This document shows positions 45,533-54,345 of a stretch of 64,000 bases of DNA, one piece after another. The notes below the pieces were generated by a model. That model was not told where the DNA came from, did no database searches, and saw only the letters and a program-made list of their open reading frames with translations. Source of the stretch: Silicimonas sp963779765. GTDB taxonomy: Bacteria; Pseudomonadota; Alphaproteobacteria; Rhodobacterales; Rhodobacteraceae. Both the position numbers and the translations under genes were made by a program. The stretch lies in contig CAVZZP010000002.1 in the NCBI GenBank assembly GCA_963779765.1, positions 1 through 64,000 of the forward strand. Reading direction: 5' to 3'. Numbering within the stretch: the first letter of the stretch is position 1; every line of letters starts with the position of its first letter.

Positions 45533-46366
45533 ATGAGGGCGCCCACACCGCAGCAAATCCGGGATCGGTTTGGCAAGAACCTCCGCATCCTGGTTAGCGG
45601 CGAGCCTTCCGTTTCACAGGTCTGCCGAGACATCGGCGTGAACCGAACACAGTTCCTTCGTTACCTTTCCGGCGAAGCGCACCCGAGGCCGGATGTCCTT
45701 CACCGCATCTGCAAGCACTTCGGCGTCGATGCCCGCATCCTCCTCGAACCGATCGAGACGCTGCGCGAGGAGGACGACCCCGGCCCCCATCCGGCGCTTG
45801 GCTTTCCCGCCTTCCTGTCGCGCATGCGCGACTTCGATCACGGTGTCATGCCGGACGGCTTCTATCGCCTGCTTCGCCCGACGTTCACGGTCCCCGACAT
45901 GGTGTCGGCAAGCATGATCGCCCTCAGCACGCTGCCCGACGGATCGTCGTTGGCGAGGACGGCCATCAACTCGGTCCACTTCGGGGGCAAGCACCAGCGA
46001 CTAAGCTGGCGGCAGCGCCGCGCACGGTCGCTTGCCTTCCAGAACACCGTGGGCACGGCGTTCCTGTTCCTGACCACGACCGTGCGCCCCGCGATGTATC
46101 TGTCCTACTTCACTCACGGCCACGACGCCGACAACCAACTCTTCTTCGGCTATACCGCGATGATGCGCTCGAACGAGCAGCACCATGCCCTCATCTTGCC
46201 CTCGATCCTCGAACGCGTGGGCTCGCGCCTGCGCGACGGCATCGCGGCCCGCCGGCGCTGCGGCGTCTACAGTTGGGACCGGCTGATGGAGACCGAGCGG
46301 CTGTTCTTCGAGGACTGGAACCCGTTCGGCCCCTTCACCCCACGTTGGATCAAGGGAATCTACTAG
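45533..46366 (+). CDS. XRE-type HTH transcriptional regulator
   Basis: A 277-residue protein. Residues 8-70 form a helix-turn-helix (SVSQVCRDIGVNRTQFLRYL, then SGEAHPRPDVLHRICKHFGV) of the Cro/CI type. The remaining 200 residues are an unrecognised, probably ligand- or partner-sensing domain with GHDADNQLFFGYTAMM and ending FGPFTPRWIKGIY. The palindrome upstream suggests that it controls itself. The regulator is seen in roseobacters without known targets. Confidence 0.85.
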   Translation: MRAPTPQQIRDRFGKNLRILVSGEPSVSQVCRDIGVNRTQFLRYLSGEAHPRPDVLHRICKHFGVDARILLEPIETLREEDDPGPHPALGFPAFLSRMRDFDHGVMPDGFYRLLRPTFTVPDMVSASMIALSTLPDGSSLARTAINSVHFGGKHQRLSWRQRRARSLAFQNTVGTAFLFLTTTVRPAMYLSYFTHGHDADNQLFFGYTAMMRSNEQHHALILPSILERVGSRLRDGIAARRRCGVYSWDRLMETERLFFEDWNPFGPFTPRWIKGIY

Positions 46367-46427
46367 CCGCCCGTCCCCTCAAGATAGATCACCGCGTACA
46401 TGGCCACCATGGACGTGCCGATCACAG

Positions 46428-46452
46428 AAAAAGGGGGCCACGAGGGCCCCCT
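46428..46452 (-). terminator. rho-independent terminator of nrdJ
   Basis: AGGGGGCC / GGCCCCCT, eight perfect pairs around ACGAG. On the minus strand the stem is followed by a U-run (five A residues at 46428-46432 on plus). A second G+C hairpin at 46584-46606 (GGCGGGGC / GCCCCGCC) lies just after the nrdJ stop. Confidence 0.75.
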
Positions 46453-46613
46453 GTCAGTTTCGCTTGTCAGGCTCTGTGTTTATACCGCCCGGTTTCTGCC
46501 TGCGGCCTGACCCGCGTTCAAGGGCGAGCGCACCCGCCCCTTGACCGCACTCTCGCCGAAGCGAACGTGCGGCCCGTCTCGAAGGCGGGGCAGCGCGCGC
46601 CCCGCCAAATTCC

Positions 46614-49600
46614 TCAGCTACACCCCGACGTTCCGCCGCAGGTGTTGCACTTCATGCAGGTGCCGTTGCGCACCAGCGTGTAGTTGCCGCAATCGCCGCA
46701 GGGGTCGCCCTCGTAGCCCTGCATCCTGGCCTTCTGCCGCAGGTCCATCTTGACCGTACCGCTGCCGACCGCCGTCTCGGTCGAGGTCATCGGCGCCAGG
46801 TCCGGCACCAGCGCCTGAAGGGCGGCGGACGGATCGGCTGTCCCGGCGAAGGCCGTGGCCCCCATGCCGCCCTGGACCAGCACCAGTTCCTGTGGGACGC
46901 GGCGGCGGGTGAAGCCGGCGGATGCCACCTTCCTCAGCACTTCGACCGCATCCGATCCGGCGGAACCCGGCACTTCAGAGAAGTTGCGCTTCCCCTCGGA
47001 CTCGCCCCGGCCCATCTCGTCGAAGGTCTGGCCCTCGGGCTTGACGTGGGCAAGGTCGGTCCGGTCGAGGTAGCTGACCGCAAGCTCCCGGAAGATGTAG
47101 TCGAGGATCGAGGTCGCGTTCTTGATCGCCTCGTTGCCCTGGACCATGCCGGCAGGCTCGAACCGGGTGAAGGTGAAGGCGTCGACGAACTCTTCCAGCG
47201 GCACCCCGTATTGCAGGCCGACCGATATCGCGATGGCGAAGTTGTTCATCATCGCCCGGAAGCCCGCGCCTTCCTTGTGCATGTCGATGAAGATCTCGCC
47301 GAGCGTGCCGTCCTTGTACTCGCCCGTCCGCAGATAGACCTTGTGACCGCCCACGATGGCCTTCTGGGTATAGCCCCGGCGCCGTTCGGGCAGCTTGTCG
47401 CGGCCGCGGGCGATTTCCTGGACGATGACCTTCTCGATGATCTTCTCGGCCAGCACCTGCGCCTTCTCGGCGGGATTGCCGGAAGCCAACACCTCTTCGG
47501 CGTCGTCGTCCCCCTCGACCAGCGCCGAAGCGAGCGGCTGCGACAGCTTCGAGCCGTCGCGGTAGAGCGCGTTCGCCTTGACGCCGAGACGATGCGACAG
47601 CTCGTAGGCCGCCTTGCAGTCCTCGATGGTGGCGTCGTTCGCCATGTTGATCGTCTTCGAGATGGCGCCCGAGATGAAGCTCTGCGCCGCTGCCATCATC
47701 GTGATGTGGCTCTGTACCGACAGGAAGCGCTTGCCCTTCTTGCCGCAGGGATTGGCGCAGTCGAAGACGACGTAGTGCTCCTGCTTCAGGAAGGGCGCCC
47801 CTTCCAGCGTCATCGTCCCGCAGACGTGGTCGTTCGCGGCCTCGATGTCCTTCCGGCTGAAGCCCAGGTGCCGCAGCAGGTCGAAGGACGGATCGTTCAG
47901 CTTCGCCACGGGAATGCCGAGCGTGCGGGTGCAGAAATCCTCGCCGAGCGTCCACTGGTTGAAGACGAAGCGGATGTCGAAGGCCGAGGGCAGAGCCGTC
48001 TCGATCTTCTCGATCTCCTTCTGGCCGAAGCCGTGGCCGATGAGTGCCGTGTGGTTGATGCCGGGCGCGTTGCCGAGCGTGCCGTGGCCCACGGCATAGC
48101 TCACGATCTCCTCGATCTGCGCCGAGCCGTAGCCGAGCGTTTCAAGCGCTGCGGGCACCGAGCGGTTGATGATCTTGAAGTAGCCGCCGCCGGCGAGCTT
48201 CTTGAACTTCACCAGCGCGAAGTCGGGCTCGATCCCGGTGGTGTCGCAGTCCATCACGAGGCCGATCGTTCCCGTCGGCGCGATGACGGTGGCCTGCGCG
48301 TTGCGATAGCCGTGCTTCTTGCCCAGCTTCAGCGCTTCGTCCCAGGCGCTTCTTGCAAGCTTTACAAGCTTCTGGTCCGGGCAGTTCACGTCGTCGAGCG
48401 GGACGGGATTGACGTTCATCGCCTCATAGCCCGCCGTCTCGCCATAGGCGGCGCGGCGGTGGTTGCGGATGACGCGCAGCATGTGCTCGGCGTTGCGCTC
48501 ATAGCCCGAGAAGGCGCCAAGCTCACCCGCCATCTCGGCCGAGGTCGCATAGGACACACCGGTCATGATCGCGGTCAGCGCACCAGCCAGGGCACGCCCC
48601 TCGTCGGAGTCGTAGCCGAGGCCCATGTTCATCAGCAGCCCGCCGATGTTGGCATAGCCGAGGCCGAGCGTCCTGAACTCGTACGAGAGCTGCGCGATCT
48701 CCTTCGAGGGGAACTGCGCCATCATCACGCTGATCTCCAGCGTGACCGTCCAGAGACGCGTGGCGTGCATGTAGTCCTCGGCCTGGAACACGCCGTCCTT
48801 CTGGAAGGTCAGCAGGTTCATCGAGGCCAGGTTGCAGGCGGTGTCGTCGAGGAACATGTATTCCGAACAGGGGTTCGAGCCCCGGATCGCGCCGTCTTCC
48901 GGGCAGGTGTGCCAGGCGTTGACGGTGTCGTGGTACTGGATGCCAGGATCGGCGCAGGCCCAGGCGGCGTGGCCCACCTGCTCCCACAGATCGCGGGCGT
49001 CGATTTCCTTCGACACGCTGCCGTCCTTGCGGTTGGTCAGCTGCCATTTCTCGTCTGCCTCGACCGCCTTCAGGAAGGCGTCGGTGACGCGGATCGAGTT
49101 GTTCGAATTCTGGCCCGAGACGCTGCTGTAGGCCTCGGAGTCCCAGTCCGTGTCGTAGGTCGGGAATTCGATCGAGGTATATCCCTGCCGCGCATAGTCC
49201 AGGACGCGCTTGATGTACGTCTCGGGGATCGCGCACTTCTTGGCCGACTTGACGGCGGCCTTCAGCGTGTCGTTCTTCGCCGGGTCGTAGGCATCCTCGA
49301 CGCTGCCGTCCCAGGCGCGGATCGCCGCGAAGATGCCGTTGAGCTCACGCTCGTGCATCTTCGAGCCGGCGACGATCGACGCGACCTTCTGCTCCTCGAG
49401 AACCTTCCAGTTGATGAAGGCCTCGATGTCGGGGTGATCGGCGTCCACGATCACCATCTTCGCTGCCCGACGGGTTGTCCCGCCCGATTTGATCGCGCCG
49501 GCCGCGCGATCGCCGATCTTCAAGAAGCCCATCAGGCCCGAGGATTTGCCCCCGCCCGAAAGCCTCTCGCCCTCGCCCCGAAGGTGCGAGAAATTGGTGC

Positions 49601-50294
49601 CCGTACCCGAGCCGTACTTGAAAAGCCGCGCCTCACGGACCCAGAGGTCCATGATGCCGCCTTCGTTCACAAGGTCGTCGGCGCAGGACTGGATGAAGCA
49701 GGCATGCGGCTGCGGATGCTCATAGGCCGAGGCCGACTTGGTCAACTCGCCCGTCCGGTAGTCGACGTAATAGTGCCCCTGGCTGGGACCGTCGATGCCG
49801 TAGGCCCAATGCAGGCCGGTGTTGAACCACTGCGGCGAGTTCGGAGCGCCCTTCTGCGTCGCCAGCATGAAGCGCATCTCGTCGAAGTAGGCCTGAGCGT
49901 CCTCTTCGTCGGTGAAATAGCCGCCCTTCCAGCCCCAGTAGGCCCAGGCGCCGGCCAGTCGGTCGAAAACCTGCGTCGCTTTCGTCTCACCGCCGAAGCG
50001 CTCGTCCTCGGGCAATTCAGCGAGAGCCTTGTCGTCGGGCACGGACCGCCACAGGAAGGACGGAACGTCCTTCTCGCGCACCTTCTTCAGACGCGCAGGC
50101 ACACCGGCCTTGCGGAAATACTTCTGAGCGATGACGTCCGACGCCACCTGGGTCCAGCGCGACGGCACCACGACATCGTCCAGCCTGAAGACGACCGTGC
50201 CGTCGGGATTGCGGATCTCCGATGCGGTCGTCGTGAACTCGATGGCCGCGTAAGCGTCCTTGCCTGCCTCGGTAAAGCGTCTTTCGATCTTCAT
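46614..50294 (-). CDS. nrdJ: vitamin B12-dependent (class II) ribonucleotide reductase
   Basis: Makes deoxyribonucleotides with adenosylcobalamin, with or without oxygen. The 1226-residue protein has the class II barrel: CFIQSCADDLVNEGG, SGTGTNFSHLRGEGE, the PNSPQWFNTGL region, radical-site segment NPCSEYMFLDDTACNLASMN, and APTGTIGLVMDCDTTGIEP. The C-terminal redox tail has paired CxxC motifs (CGDCGNYTLVRNGTCMKC, then CGG). The start MKIERRFTEAGKDAY is chosen because upstream in-frame residues are leader RNA sequence. No class I nrdAB genes are in the window. Confidence 0.96.
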   Translation of the reverse strand: MKIERRFTEAGKDAYAAIEFTTTASEIRNPDGTVVFRLDDVVVPSRWTQVASDVIAQKYFRKAGVPARLKKVREKDVPSFLWRSVPDDKALAELPEDERFGGETKATQVFDRLAGAWAYWGWKGGYFTDEEDAQAYFDEMRFMLATQKGAPNSPQWFNTGLHWAYGIDGPSQGHYYVDYRTGELTKSASAYEHPQPHACFIQSCADDLVNEGGIMDLWVREARLFKYGSGTGTNFSHLRGEGERLSGGGKSSGLMGFLKIGDRAAGAIKSGGTTRRAAKMVIVDADHPDIEAFINWKVLEEQKVASIVAGSKMHERELNGIFAAIRAWDGSVEDAYDPAKNDTLKAAVKSAKKCAIPETYIKRVLDYARQGYTSIEFPTYDTDWDSEAYSSVSGQNSNNSIRVTDAFLKAVEADEKWQLTNRKDGSVSKEIDARDLWEQVGHAAWACADPGIQYHDTVNAWHTCPEDGAIRGSNPCSEYMFLDDTACNLASMNLLTFQKDGVFQAEDYMHATRLWTVTLEISVMMAQFPSKEIAQLSYEFRTLGLGYANIGGLLMNMGLGYDSDEGRALAGALTAIMTGVSYATSAEMAGELGAFSGYERNAEHMLRVIRNHRRAAYGETAGYEAMNVNPVPLDDVNCPDQKLVKLARSAWDEALKLGKKHGYRNAQATVIAPTGTIGLVMDCDTTGIEPDFALVKFKKLAGGGYFKIINRSVPAALETLGYGSAQIEEIVSYAVGHGTLGNAPGINHTALIGHGFGQKEIEKIETALPSAFDIRFVFNQWTLGEDFCTRTLGIPVAKLNDPSFDLLRHLGFSRKDIEAANDHVCGTMTLEGAPFLKQEHYVVFDCANPCGKKGKRFLSVQSHITMMAAAQSFISGAISKTINMANDATIEDCKAAYELSHRLGVKANALYRDGSKLSQPLASALVEGDDDAEEVLASGNPAEKAQVLAEKIIEKVIVQEIARGRDKLPERRRGYTQKAIVGGHKVYLRTGEYKDGTLGEIFIDMHKEGAGFRAMMNNFAIAISVGLQYGVPLEEFVDAFTFTRFEPAGMVQGNEAIKNATSILDYIFRELAVSYLDRTDLAHVKPEGQTFDEMGRGESEGKRNFSEVPGSAGSDAVEVLRKVASAGFTRRRVPQELVLVQGGMGATAFAGTADPSAALQALVPDLAPMTSTETAVGSGTVKMDLRQKARMQGYEGDPCGDCGNYTLVRNGTCMKCNTCGGTSGCS

Positions 50295-50452
50295 GCCCGG
50301 TCCTATCTTTTGGCCCGTTGTTCGGACCTGCCCCTTCGCACCGGCCGGGTCTCCGAGAGACAGAAGAATCCTGACCTCCGGATCCCGCGATCCGAAAGGC
50401 ACGTCCCCTTGACGAGGCGTTCTCAGGAGGCTTCTACTTCCCCTACCGGAGC
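50295..50452 (-). promoter_or_regulatory. structured 5' leader of nrdJ
   Basis: About 160 bases between the NrdR-like box and the start codon. On the minus strand they include perfect small hairpins such as CGGATC-GCGG-GATCCG and GTCTC-TCG-GAGAC and other G+C pairings. It does not show the conserved boxes of a cobalamin riboswitch that I can recognise. A regulatory RNA is possible. Confidence 0.4.
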
Positions 50453-50468
50453 CCACTATATGTTGTGG
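50453..50468. promoter_or_regulatory. NrdR box-like site upstream of nrdJ
   Basis: CCACTATATGTTGTGG closely fits the NrdR consensus aCACwATATwTwGTGt. NrdR is the ATP/dATP-sensing repressor of ribonucleotide reductase genes. It overlaps the likely -10 region (CATATAGT on the minus strand). Confidence 0.7.
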
Positions 50469-50483
50469 CTATCCCGACCGGCT

Positions 50484-50499
50484 CGCACAACTTGAAGCA
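50484..50499. promoter_or_regulatory. weaker second NrdR box-like site
   Basis: CGCACAACTTGAAGCA is a poor but recognisable match. Its centre lies 32 bp from the first box, the three-turn spacing usual for tandem NrdR boxes. Confidence 0.4.
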
Positions 50500-50670
50500 T
50501 CCGGGCGGGATTCGTCAACGGCCTTTTGGACATCCAGACGGCATTTTCGTGGCGAAGCCTTTTCGGACAAATCGCATCGCGCCGAAAAAGTGTGGGACCG
50601 TCTCGGCTTAAGCCGTGCGGTTCAGACCCTGCATGATGTGGAAAAACCAAGGCCGCCCGAGGCAGCCAGC

Positions 50671-50700
50671 GGATCGCGCCCGACGAAGCGGGCGCGATCC
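50671..50700 (-). terminator. terminator-like hairpin after the VPLPA protein gene
   Basis: Perfect 12-bp stem GGATCGCGCCCG / CGGGCGCGATCC with a six-base loop. On the minus strand a U-rich TTGGTTTTTCC follows about 20 bases later. It lies 15 bases after the stop of the surface-protein gene. Confidence 0.65.
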
Positions 50701-50715
50701 CGGTTGAGGGTCGGG

Positions 50716-51315
50716 TCAGGCCTTGCGGCGCTTGACCGCGACGAGGCCGAGGGCGGACAGGAGCAGCACGCCGCCGGCGGGAAGCGGAACTTCCGATACC
50801 GGGTCGACGCTGACGCTGCGGACCTTCCACTCGTCCCACCAATTGGCCACGCCGATGGCGAAGGCCGTCGAGGCGACAGTGTCGCCCAAAGTCACGGTTG
50901 CTCGATCCGTGTTCTTGCCGATAGAGTTCGACACGCCGAAGTCACCAGAGGCGATCATCTCGTAAAGGCCGCCCACCAGGGCATAAACACGGTAGCCGTC
51001 GGAGTTGTCGACGAATCCCGCCATGAAGCTGGTGAGGTTGACCTTCTTGCTGAATTCGAACAGGGCGAACTCATTCGTGTCGACATAGACGTCGCCCACT
51101 GACAGGCCGAAGTCCTTGTGCGCGCTGACGCTTCTCGAGGCGCCATCGTACTCGCCGCCGCTGACCGTCATCGTCAAACCGTCGTCGCCCGTCATCGTGA
51201 ACGAAGTCATCGAATAACGAGCGGCATCGGTCAGGTCGAATGTGGCTGCGCACGCCGCAGTCGCCGCGACGGCGTAGAAAGCCGCGGCGGTAAAAAGGTG
51301 TGTGAGTTTTCTCAT
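50716..51315 (-). CDS. exported protein with VPLPA-CTERM sorting signal
   Basis: A 199-residue protein: signal peptide MRKLTHLFTAAAFYAVAATA cleaved near ACA, a beta-rich middle, and a C-terminal tripartite tag VPLPAGGVLLLSALG plus a basic tail KRRK. The tag is the VPLPA version of PEP-CTERM, processed by exosortase-like enzymes and linked to exopolysaccharide-associated export. No exosortase gene is in the window. Function of the mature domain is unknown. Confidence 0.85.
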   Translation of the reverse strand: MRKLTHLFTAAAFYAVAATAACAATFDLTDAARYSMTSFTMTGDDGLTMTVSGGEYDGASRSVSAHKDFGLSVGDVYVDTNEFALFEFSKKVNLTSFMAGFVDNSDGYRVYALVGGLYEMIASGDFGVSNSIGKNTDRATVTLGDTVASTAFAIGVANWWDEWKVRSVSVDPVSEVPLPAGGVLLLSALGLVAVKRRKA

Positions 51316-51585
51316 CACTATCCCTGCACTGATACATATCCGCCAAGGCATGGCGTGACTCACCCCGCCCTCCGGACACAGAGATGACTTAGCACCGCCA
51401 CAATTGGCGGCAAATGGCGCATGACGCCAATCGCTGGACACTTCTTCCATCAGATTGAAACAATCCGCGCGGACGTGTTCGGCTCGCGGCGCAAGCGTCT
51501 CGCCCGTCTCGATTTCCGTATCACGGCAAGCGTAAACGAAGCCTGAATCCTGTACGGTCCCGCCCGTGACATGATGGCTTCGAAA

Positions 51586-51662
51586 TGGTCGGGGCGGAGA
51601 GATTCGAACTCACGACCCCCTGTTCCCAAAACAGGTGCGCTACCAGGCTGCGCTACGCCCCG
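51586..51662 (-). tRNA. tRNA-Pro (TGG anticodon)
   Basis: The minus strand folds as a full cloverleaf of 77 bases. Acceptor arms CGGGGCG / CGCCCCG close it, the D arm has GCGCAGCCTGGTAGCGC, the anticodon stem is CCTGT / ACAGG with loop TTTGGGA (anticodon TGG), and the T arm has GAGTTCGAATCTC. The 3' CCA appears to be encoded. It reads CCA and other proline codons. Confidence 0.97.
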
Positions 51663-51710
51663 ACGACGTCTACCTAGACCTTGATGCGCGGCGTGGAAAG
51701 CCCAAAGGGA

Positions 51711-52208
51711 TCACTCGACGCAAGGCCAGGCCGCAATATCGCCAACGCTCGGATGAAGCATCTCGTAGCCTTCGGCGATGCCGAGGCGCTCGGCCAGGCC
51801 GCCATTGATCTCGAGCACGAATTTCACGTCCTCGCCGCCGTCGATCCCGGTCTCGTCCAGGGGCACCGCCTCGGAGTGGACATGCGTCACCTGTCCCGTC
51901 TCGTCCATGAAGATCATGTCCAGGGGGATGAGGGTGTTACGCATCCAGAAGACGGCGCGCTGCGGACGCTCGTAGACGAAGAGCATGCCTGCGCCTTTCG
52001 GCATCGAGGGCCGGTTCATCAGACCGAGCGAACGCTCGCTCGGGTCGTCCGCGACCTCGACCGAAAAGGCGGCTCGGCCACCGTCGCCGCGCAATTCGAC
52101 CCGGCCTTCGTCGCACGCGGCGGCAAAGGCTCCGGCAGGCAGGACTAGGAAGACAAGCGCCAGGCTCAGTCTTCCGGATCCAGCTCCGAACGAAGGGCAG
52201 ATTCCCAT
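51711..52208 (-). CDS. DUF192 exported protein
   Basis: A 165-residue protein with a signal peptide (LSLALVFLVLPAGAFAAAC) and a DUF192 domain. The family pattern is seen in RSLGLMNRPSMPKGAGMLFVY, FWMRNTLIPLDMIFMD and VLEINGGLAERLGI. The family's role is unknown. The gene overlaps the end of the cold-shock gene by 43 bases, so the two are translated in series. Confidence 0.9.
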   Translation of the reverse strand: MGICPSFGAGSGRLSLALVFLVLPAGAFAAACDEGRVELRGDGGRAAFSVEVADDPSERSLGLMNRPSMPKGAGMLFVYERPQRAVFWMRNTLIPLDMIFMDETGQVTHVHSEAVPLDETGIDGGEDVKFVLEINGGLAERLGIAEGYEMLHPSVGDIAAWPCVE

Positions 52209-52714
52209 GAAGTCACCTGTGTCGCCATGCGGCCGCGCTTGCCCTCGACCACGCGAAGCGAGACCGCTTCGCCCGGCTGAAGGTCCGCCAGTCCAGACCG
52301 ACGCAGAACCTCGATGTGAAGGAACACGTCCTCGCCCCGTCCGAAGACGTTGGCAAAACCGAATCCCTTCGCCTTGTCGAACCACTTCACGCGGGCCGGT
52401 ACGAGGGGAAGCGACAGGTCGACGGGCTCGGCGATTTCGCCGCCCGACGAGGCCATCTCGTCGGCGTCCATCGATGCCGGAGGCTCTATGTGAAGAACCT
52501 CTATGGCTTGTATACCGCGCGCCGTCTCCTGCACGATCACTTCGATGCCGGCTGCGTCCGCCACCGAAGACTGGCCGAAGTTCCGCAGAACGTTGGCATG
52601 CAGGAGAATGTCCGGTCCGCCTTGATCAGAAACGACGAAGCCGAAACCCTTCGACGGATCAAACCACTTAACGGTACCGGTGACGCGCGCCCCGTCTTTT
52701 TCGGCGTCGGTCAT
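52166..52714 (-). CDS. cold-shock protein with two CSD domains
   Basis: A 182-residue protein with two nucleic-acid-binding cold-shock folds. The first has GTVKWFDPSKGFGFVVSD and ILLHANVL, and the second has ARVKWFDKAKGFGFANVF and VFLHIEVL. These are RNP1/RNP2 motifs in the usual order, joined by an acidic linker. Two-domain Csp proteins are typical of alphaproteobacteria. The start is uncertain: ATG at 52714, 52723 or 52726 follow GAGGG at 12, 3 or 0 bases. Confidence 0.92.
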   Translation of the reverse strand: MTDAEKDGARVTGTVKWFDPSKGFGFVVSDQGGPDILLHANVLRNFGQSSVADAAGIEVIVQETARGIQAIEVLHIEPPASMDADEMASSGGEIAEPVDLSLPLVPARVKWFDKAKGFGFANVFGRGEDVFLHIEVLRRSGLADLQPGEAVSLRVVEGKRGRMATQVTSWESALRSELDPED

Positions 52715-52828
52715 CTGTTGCATCATCCCTCGGGTCTTCCACCCATTATTATTGCACTTGTGGGCTGTAAACCTGAGTTTATGCAACTTTAATCCGAGGC
52801 GATACGACTTTTTTCTTCCTTCGTTCGC

Positions 52829-53434
52829 CTAGGGATAGAGACGTGTGACCTGCCAGGCACGATCCGTCCCCGACCTGGTCCAGCGGAATCGGTCGTGAAG
52901 ACGAAAATCCCCGTCGGCCCAGAGTTCGATCTCCACGGGGTCGATCCTGAAGCCGCCCCAGAACGGCGGCCGCTTCGGGTCAAGCCCATGAACAACGGTC
53001 ATCTTCGCCGCCTCGGCGACCAGCTTTTCGCGCGACGACAGGGGCCGGGACTGCTCCGACGCCCAGGCCCCGATGCGGCTTTTCAGTGCCCGGCTCCGGT
53101 AATAGGCGTCGGCCTGAGGCCCCTCCTCCCGCGTGACGGTCCCGCGCACGCGAACTTGCCGCCGCAAGCTTTTCCAATGCATCACGAAAGCGGCCTTGGC
53201 GGAATGGGCCAGCTCGCCGCCCTTCGCGCTGCCGTAGTTGGTGTAGAACACGAAGGCGTTGTCCTCGATGTCCTTCAGAAGCACCATGCGCACGTTCGGC
53301 AGGCCCTCGGCGTCCACCGTGGCCAAGGCGATCGCGTTCGGATCGTTCGGCTCGGACGCCTCGGCCTCGGCCAGCCAGCGGCGCGTGATCGCGATCGGGT
53401 CGTCGCCCTCGAAAATGCCGCCTCGGTCCGCCAT
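52829..53434 (-). CDS. pdxH: pyridoxamine 5'-phosphate oxidase
   Basis: FMN-dependent oxidation of pyridoxine/pyridoxamine phosphate to PLP, the last step of vitamin B6 synthesis. The 201-residue protein has IALATVDAEGLPNVRMVLLK, here in the pieces ATVDAEGLPNVRMVLLK and FVFYTNYGSAKGGEL, then WKSLRRQVRVRG and the C-terminal RLYP end (…WQVTRLYP) with the PLP-binding Arg. The start MADRGGIFEGDDP is chosen by family length. It is divergent from fabI. Confidence 0.94.
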   Translation of the reverse strand: MADRGGIFEGDDPIAITRRWLAEAEASEPNDPNAIALATVDAEGLPNVRMVLLKDIEDNAFVFYTNYGSAKGGELAHSAKAAFVMHWKSLRRQVRVRGTVTREEGPQADAYYRSRALKSRIGAWASEQSRPLSSREKLVAEAAKMTVVHGLDPKRPPFWGGFRIDPVEIELWADGDFRLHDRFRWTRSGTDRAWQVTRLYP

Positions 53435-53525
53435 CTGCCATACACTCCGCATACGGTCCGCATACTTGATGCAGTCACCGTGATGACATAGACCCTGAGC
53501 GAGATAAACGGGTCGGGGGCTGAAA

Positions 53526-54341
53526 ATGACCGCAGGACTGATGGCCGGGAAACGCGGCCTCATCATGGGGCTGGCCAACCACAGCTCGATCGCCTGGGGC
53601 ATCGCCAAGGCCTGCGCCGAACAGGGGGCCGAACTCGCCTTCTCGTACCAGGGCGAAGCGCTTCTGAAGCGTGTCCAGCCACTGGCGGCGCAACTCGGCT
53701 CCGACATCGTCCTGCCCTGCGACGTGGGCAATGCCGACAGCGTGGAGGCGCTCTTCGCCTCGCTCGAGGATAAATGGGGCAAGCTCGACTTCCTCGTCCA
53801 CGCCATCGGGTTCTCGGACAAGAACGAACTGCGCGGTCGGTACATCGACACGTCGCGCGACAACTTCCTGATGTCCATGGATATTTCGGTCTACAGCTTC
53901 ACCGCCGTCGCGCGCCGCGCGGCCGCAATGATGCCCGACGGCGGGTCGCTTCTGACGCTGACCTACTACGGCGCCGAGAAGGTCATGCCGCACTACAATG
54001 TCATGGGTCTGTGCAAGGCGGCGCTTGAAGCCAGCGTGCGTTACATCGCCGAGGATCTCGGCCGCGACGGCATCCGCTGCAATGCCATCAGCGCCGGCAC
54101 TATCAAGACGCTCGCCGCCTCGGGCATCGGCGATTTTCGCTATATCCTCAAATGGAACGAATACAATTCGCCCCTGCGCCGGAACGTCTCGATCGAGGAC
54201 GTGGGCGGCGCGGCGATGTATCTCTTGTCCGACCTGAGCCGAGGGGTCACCGGCGAGGTCCACCACGTCGACTCGGGTTACCACGTCGTCGGCATGAAAG
54301 CGCTCGATGCGCCTGACATGACCTACGACAAGAAAGAGTGA
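53526..54341 (+). CDS. fabI: enoyl-ACP reductase FabI
   Basis: NADH-dependent reduction of enoyl-ACP, last step of the fatty-acid elongation cycle and the triclosan target. The 271-residue short-chain dehydrogenase has GKRGLIMGLANHSSIAWGIA (nucleotide binding), the catalytic Tyr and Lys in YYGAEKVMPHYNVMGLCKAAL with the Y-x6-K spacing, and VRYIAEDLGRDGIRCNAIS. It overlaps no neighbour; the gpt gene starts four bases after its stop. Confidence 0.95.
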   Translation: MTAGLMAGKRGLIMGLANHSSIAWGIAKACAEQGAELAFSYQGEALLKRVQPLAAQLGSDIVLPCDVGNADSVEALFASLEDKWGKLDFLVHAIGFSDKNELRGRYIDTSRDNFLMSMDISVYSFTAVARRAAAMMPDGGSLLTLTYYGAEKVMPHYNVMGLCKAALEASVRYIAEDLGRDGIRCNAISAGTIKTLAASGIGDFRYILKWNEYNSPLRRNVSIEDVGGAAMYLLSDLSRGVTGEVHHVDSGYHVVGMKALDAPDMTYDKKE

Positions 54342-54345
54342 CGCC

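Noticed and set aside
50295..50452. Cobalamin riboswitch or signal-recognition RNA before nrdJ
   Set aside because: The B12-box and the conserved SRP tetraloop/internal-loop sequences are not visible; only general hairpins remain.
47046..50495. Plus-strand open frame of 1149 codons
   Set aside because: It is the antisense shadow of nrdJ in high-GC DNA and has no recognisable domain.
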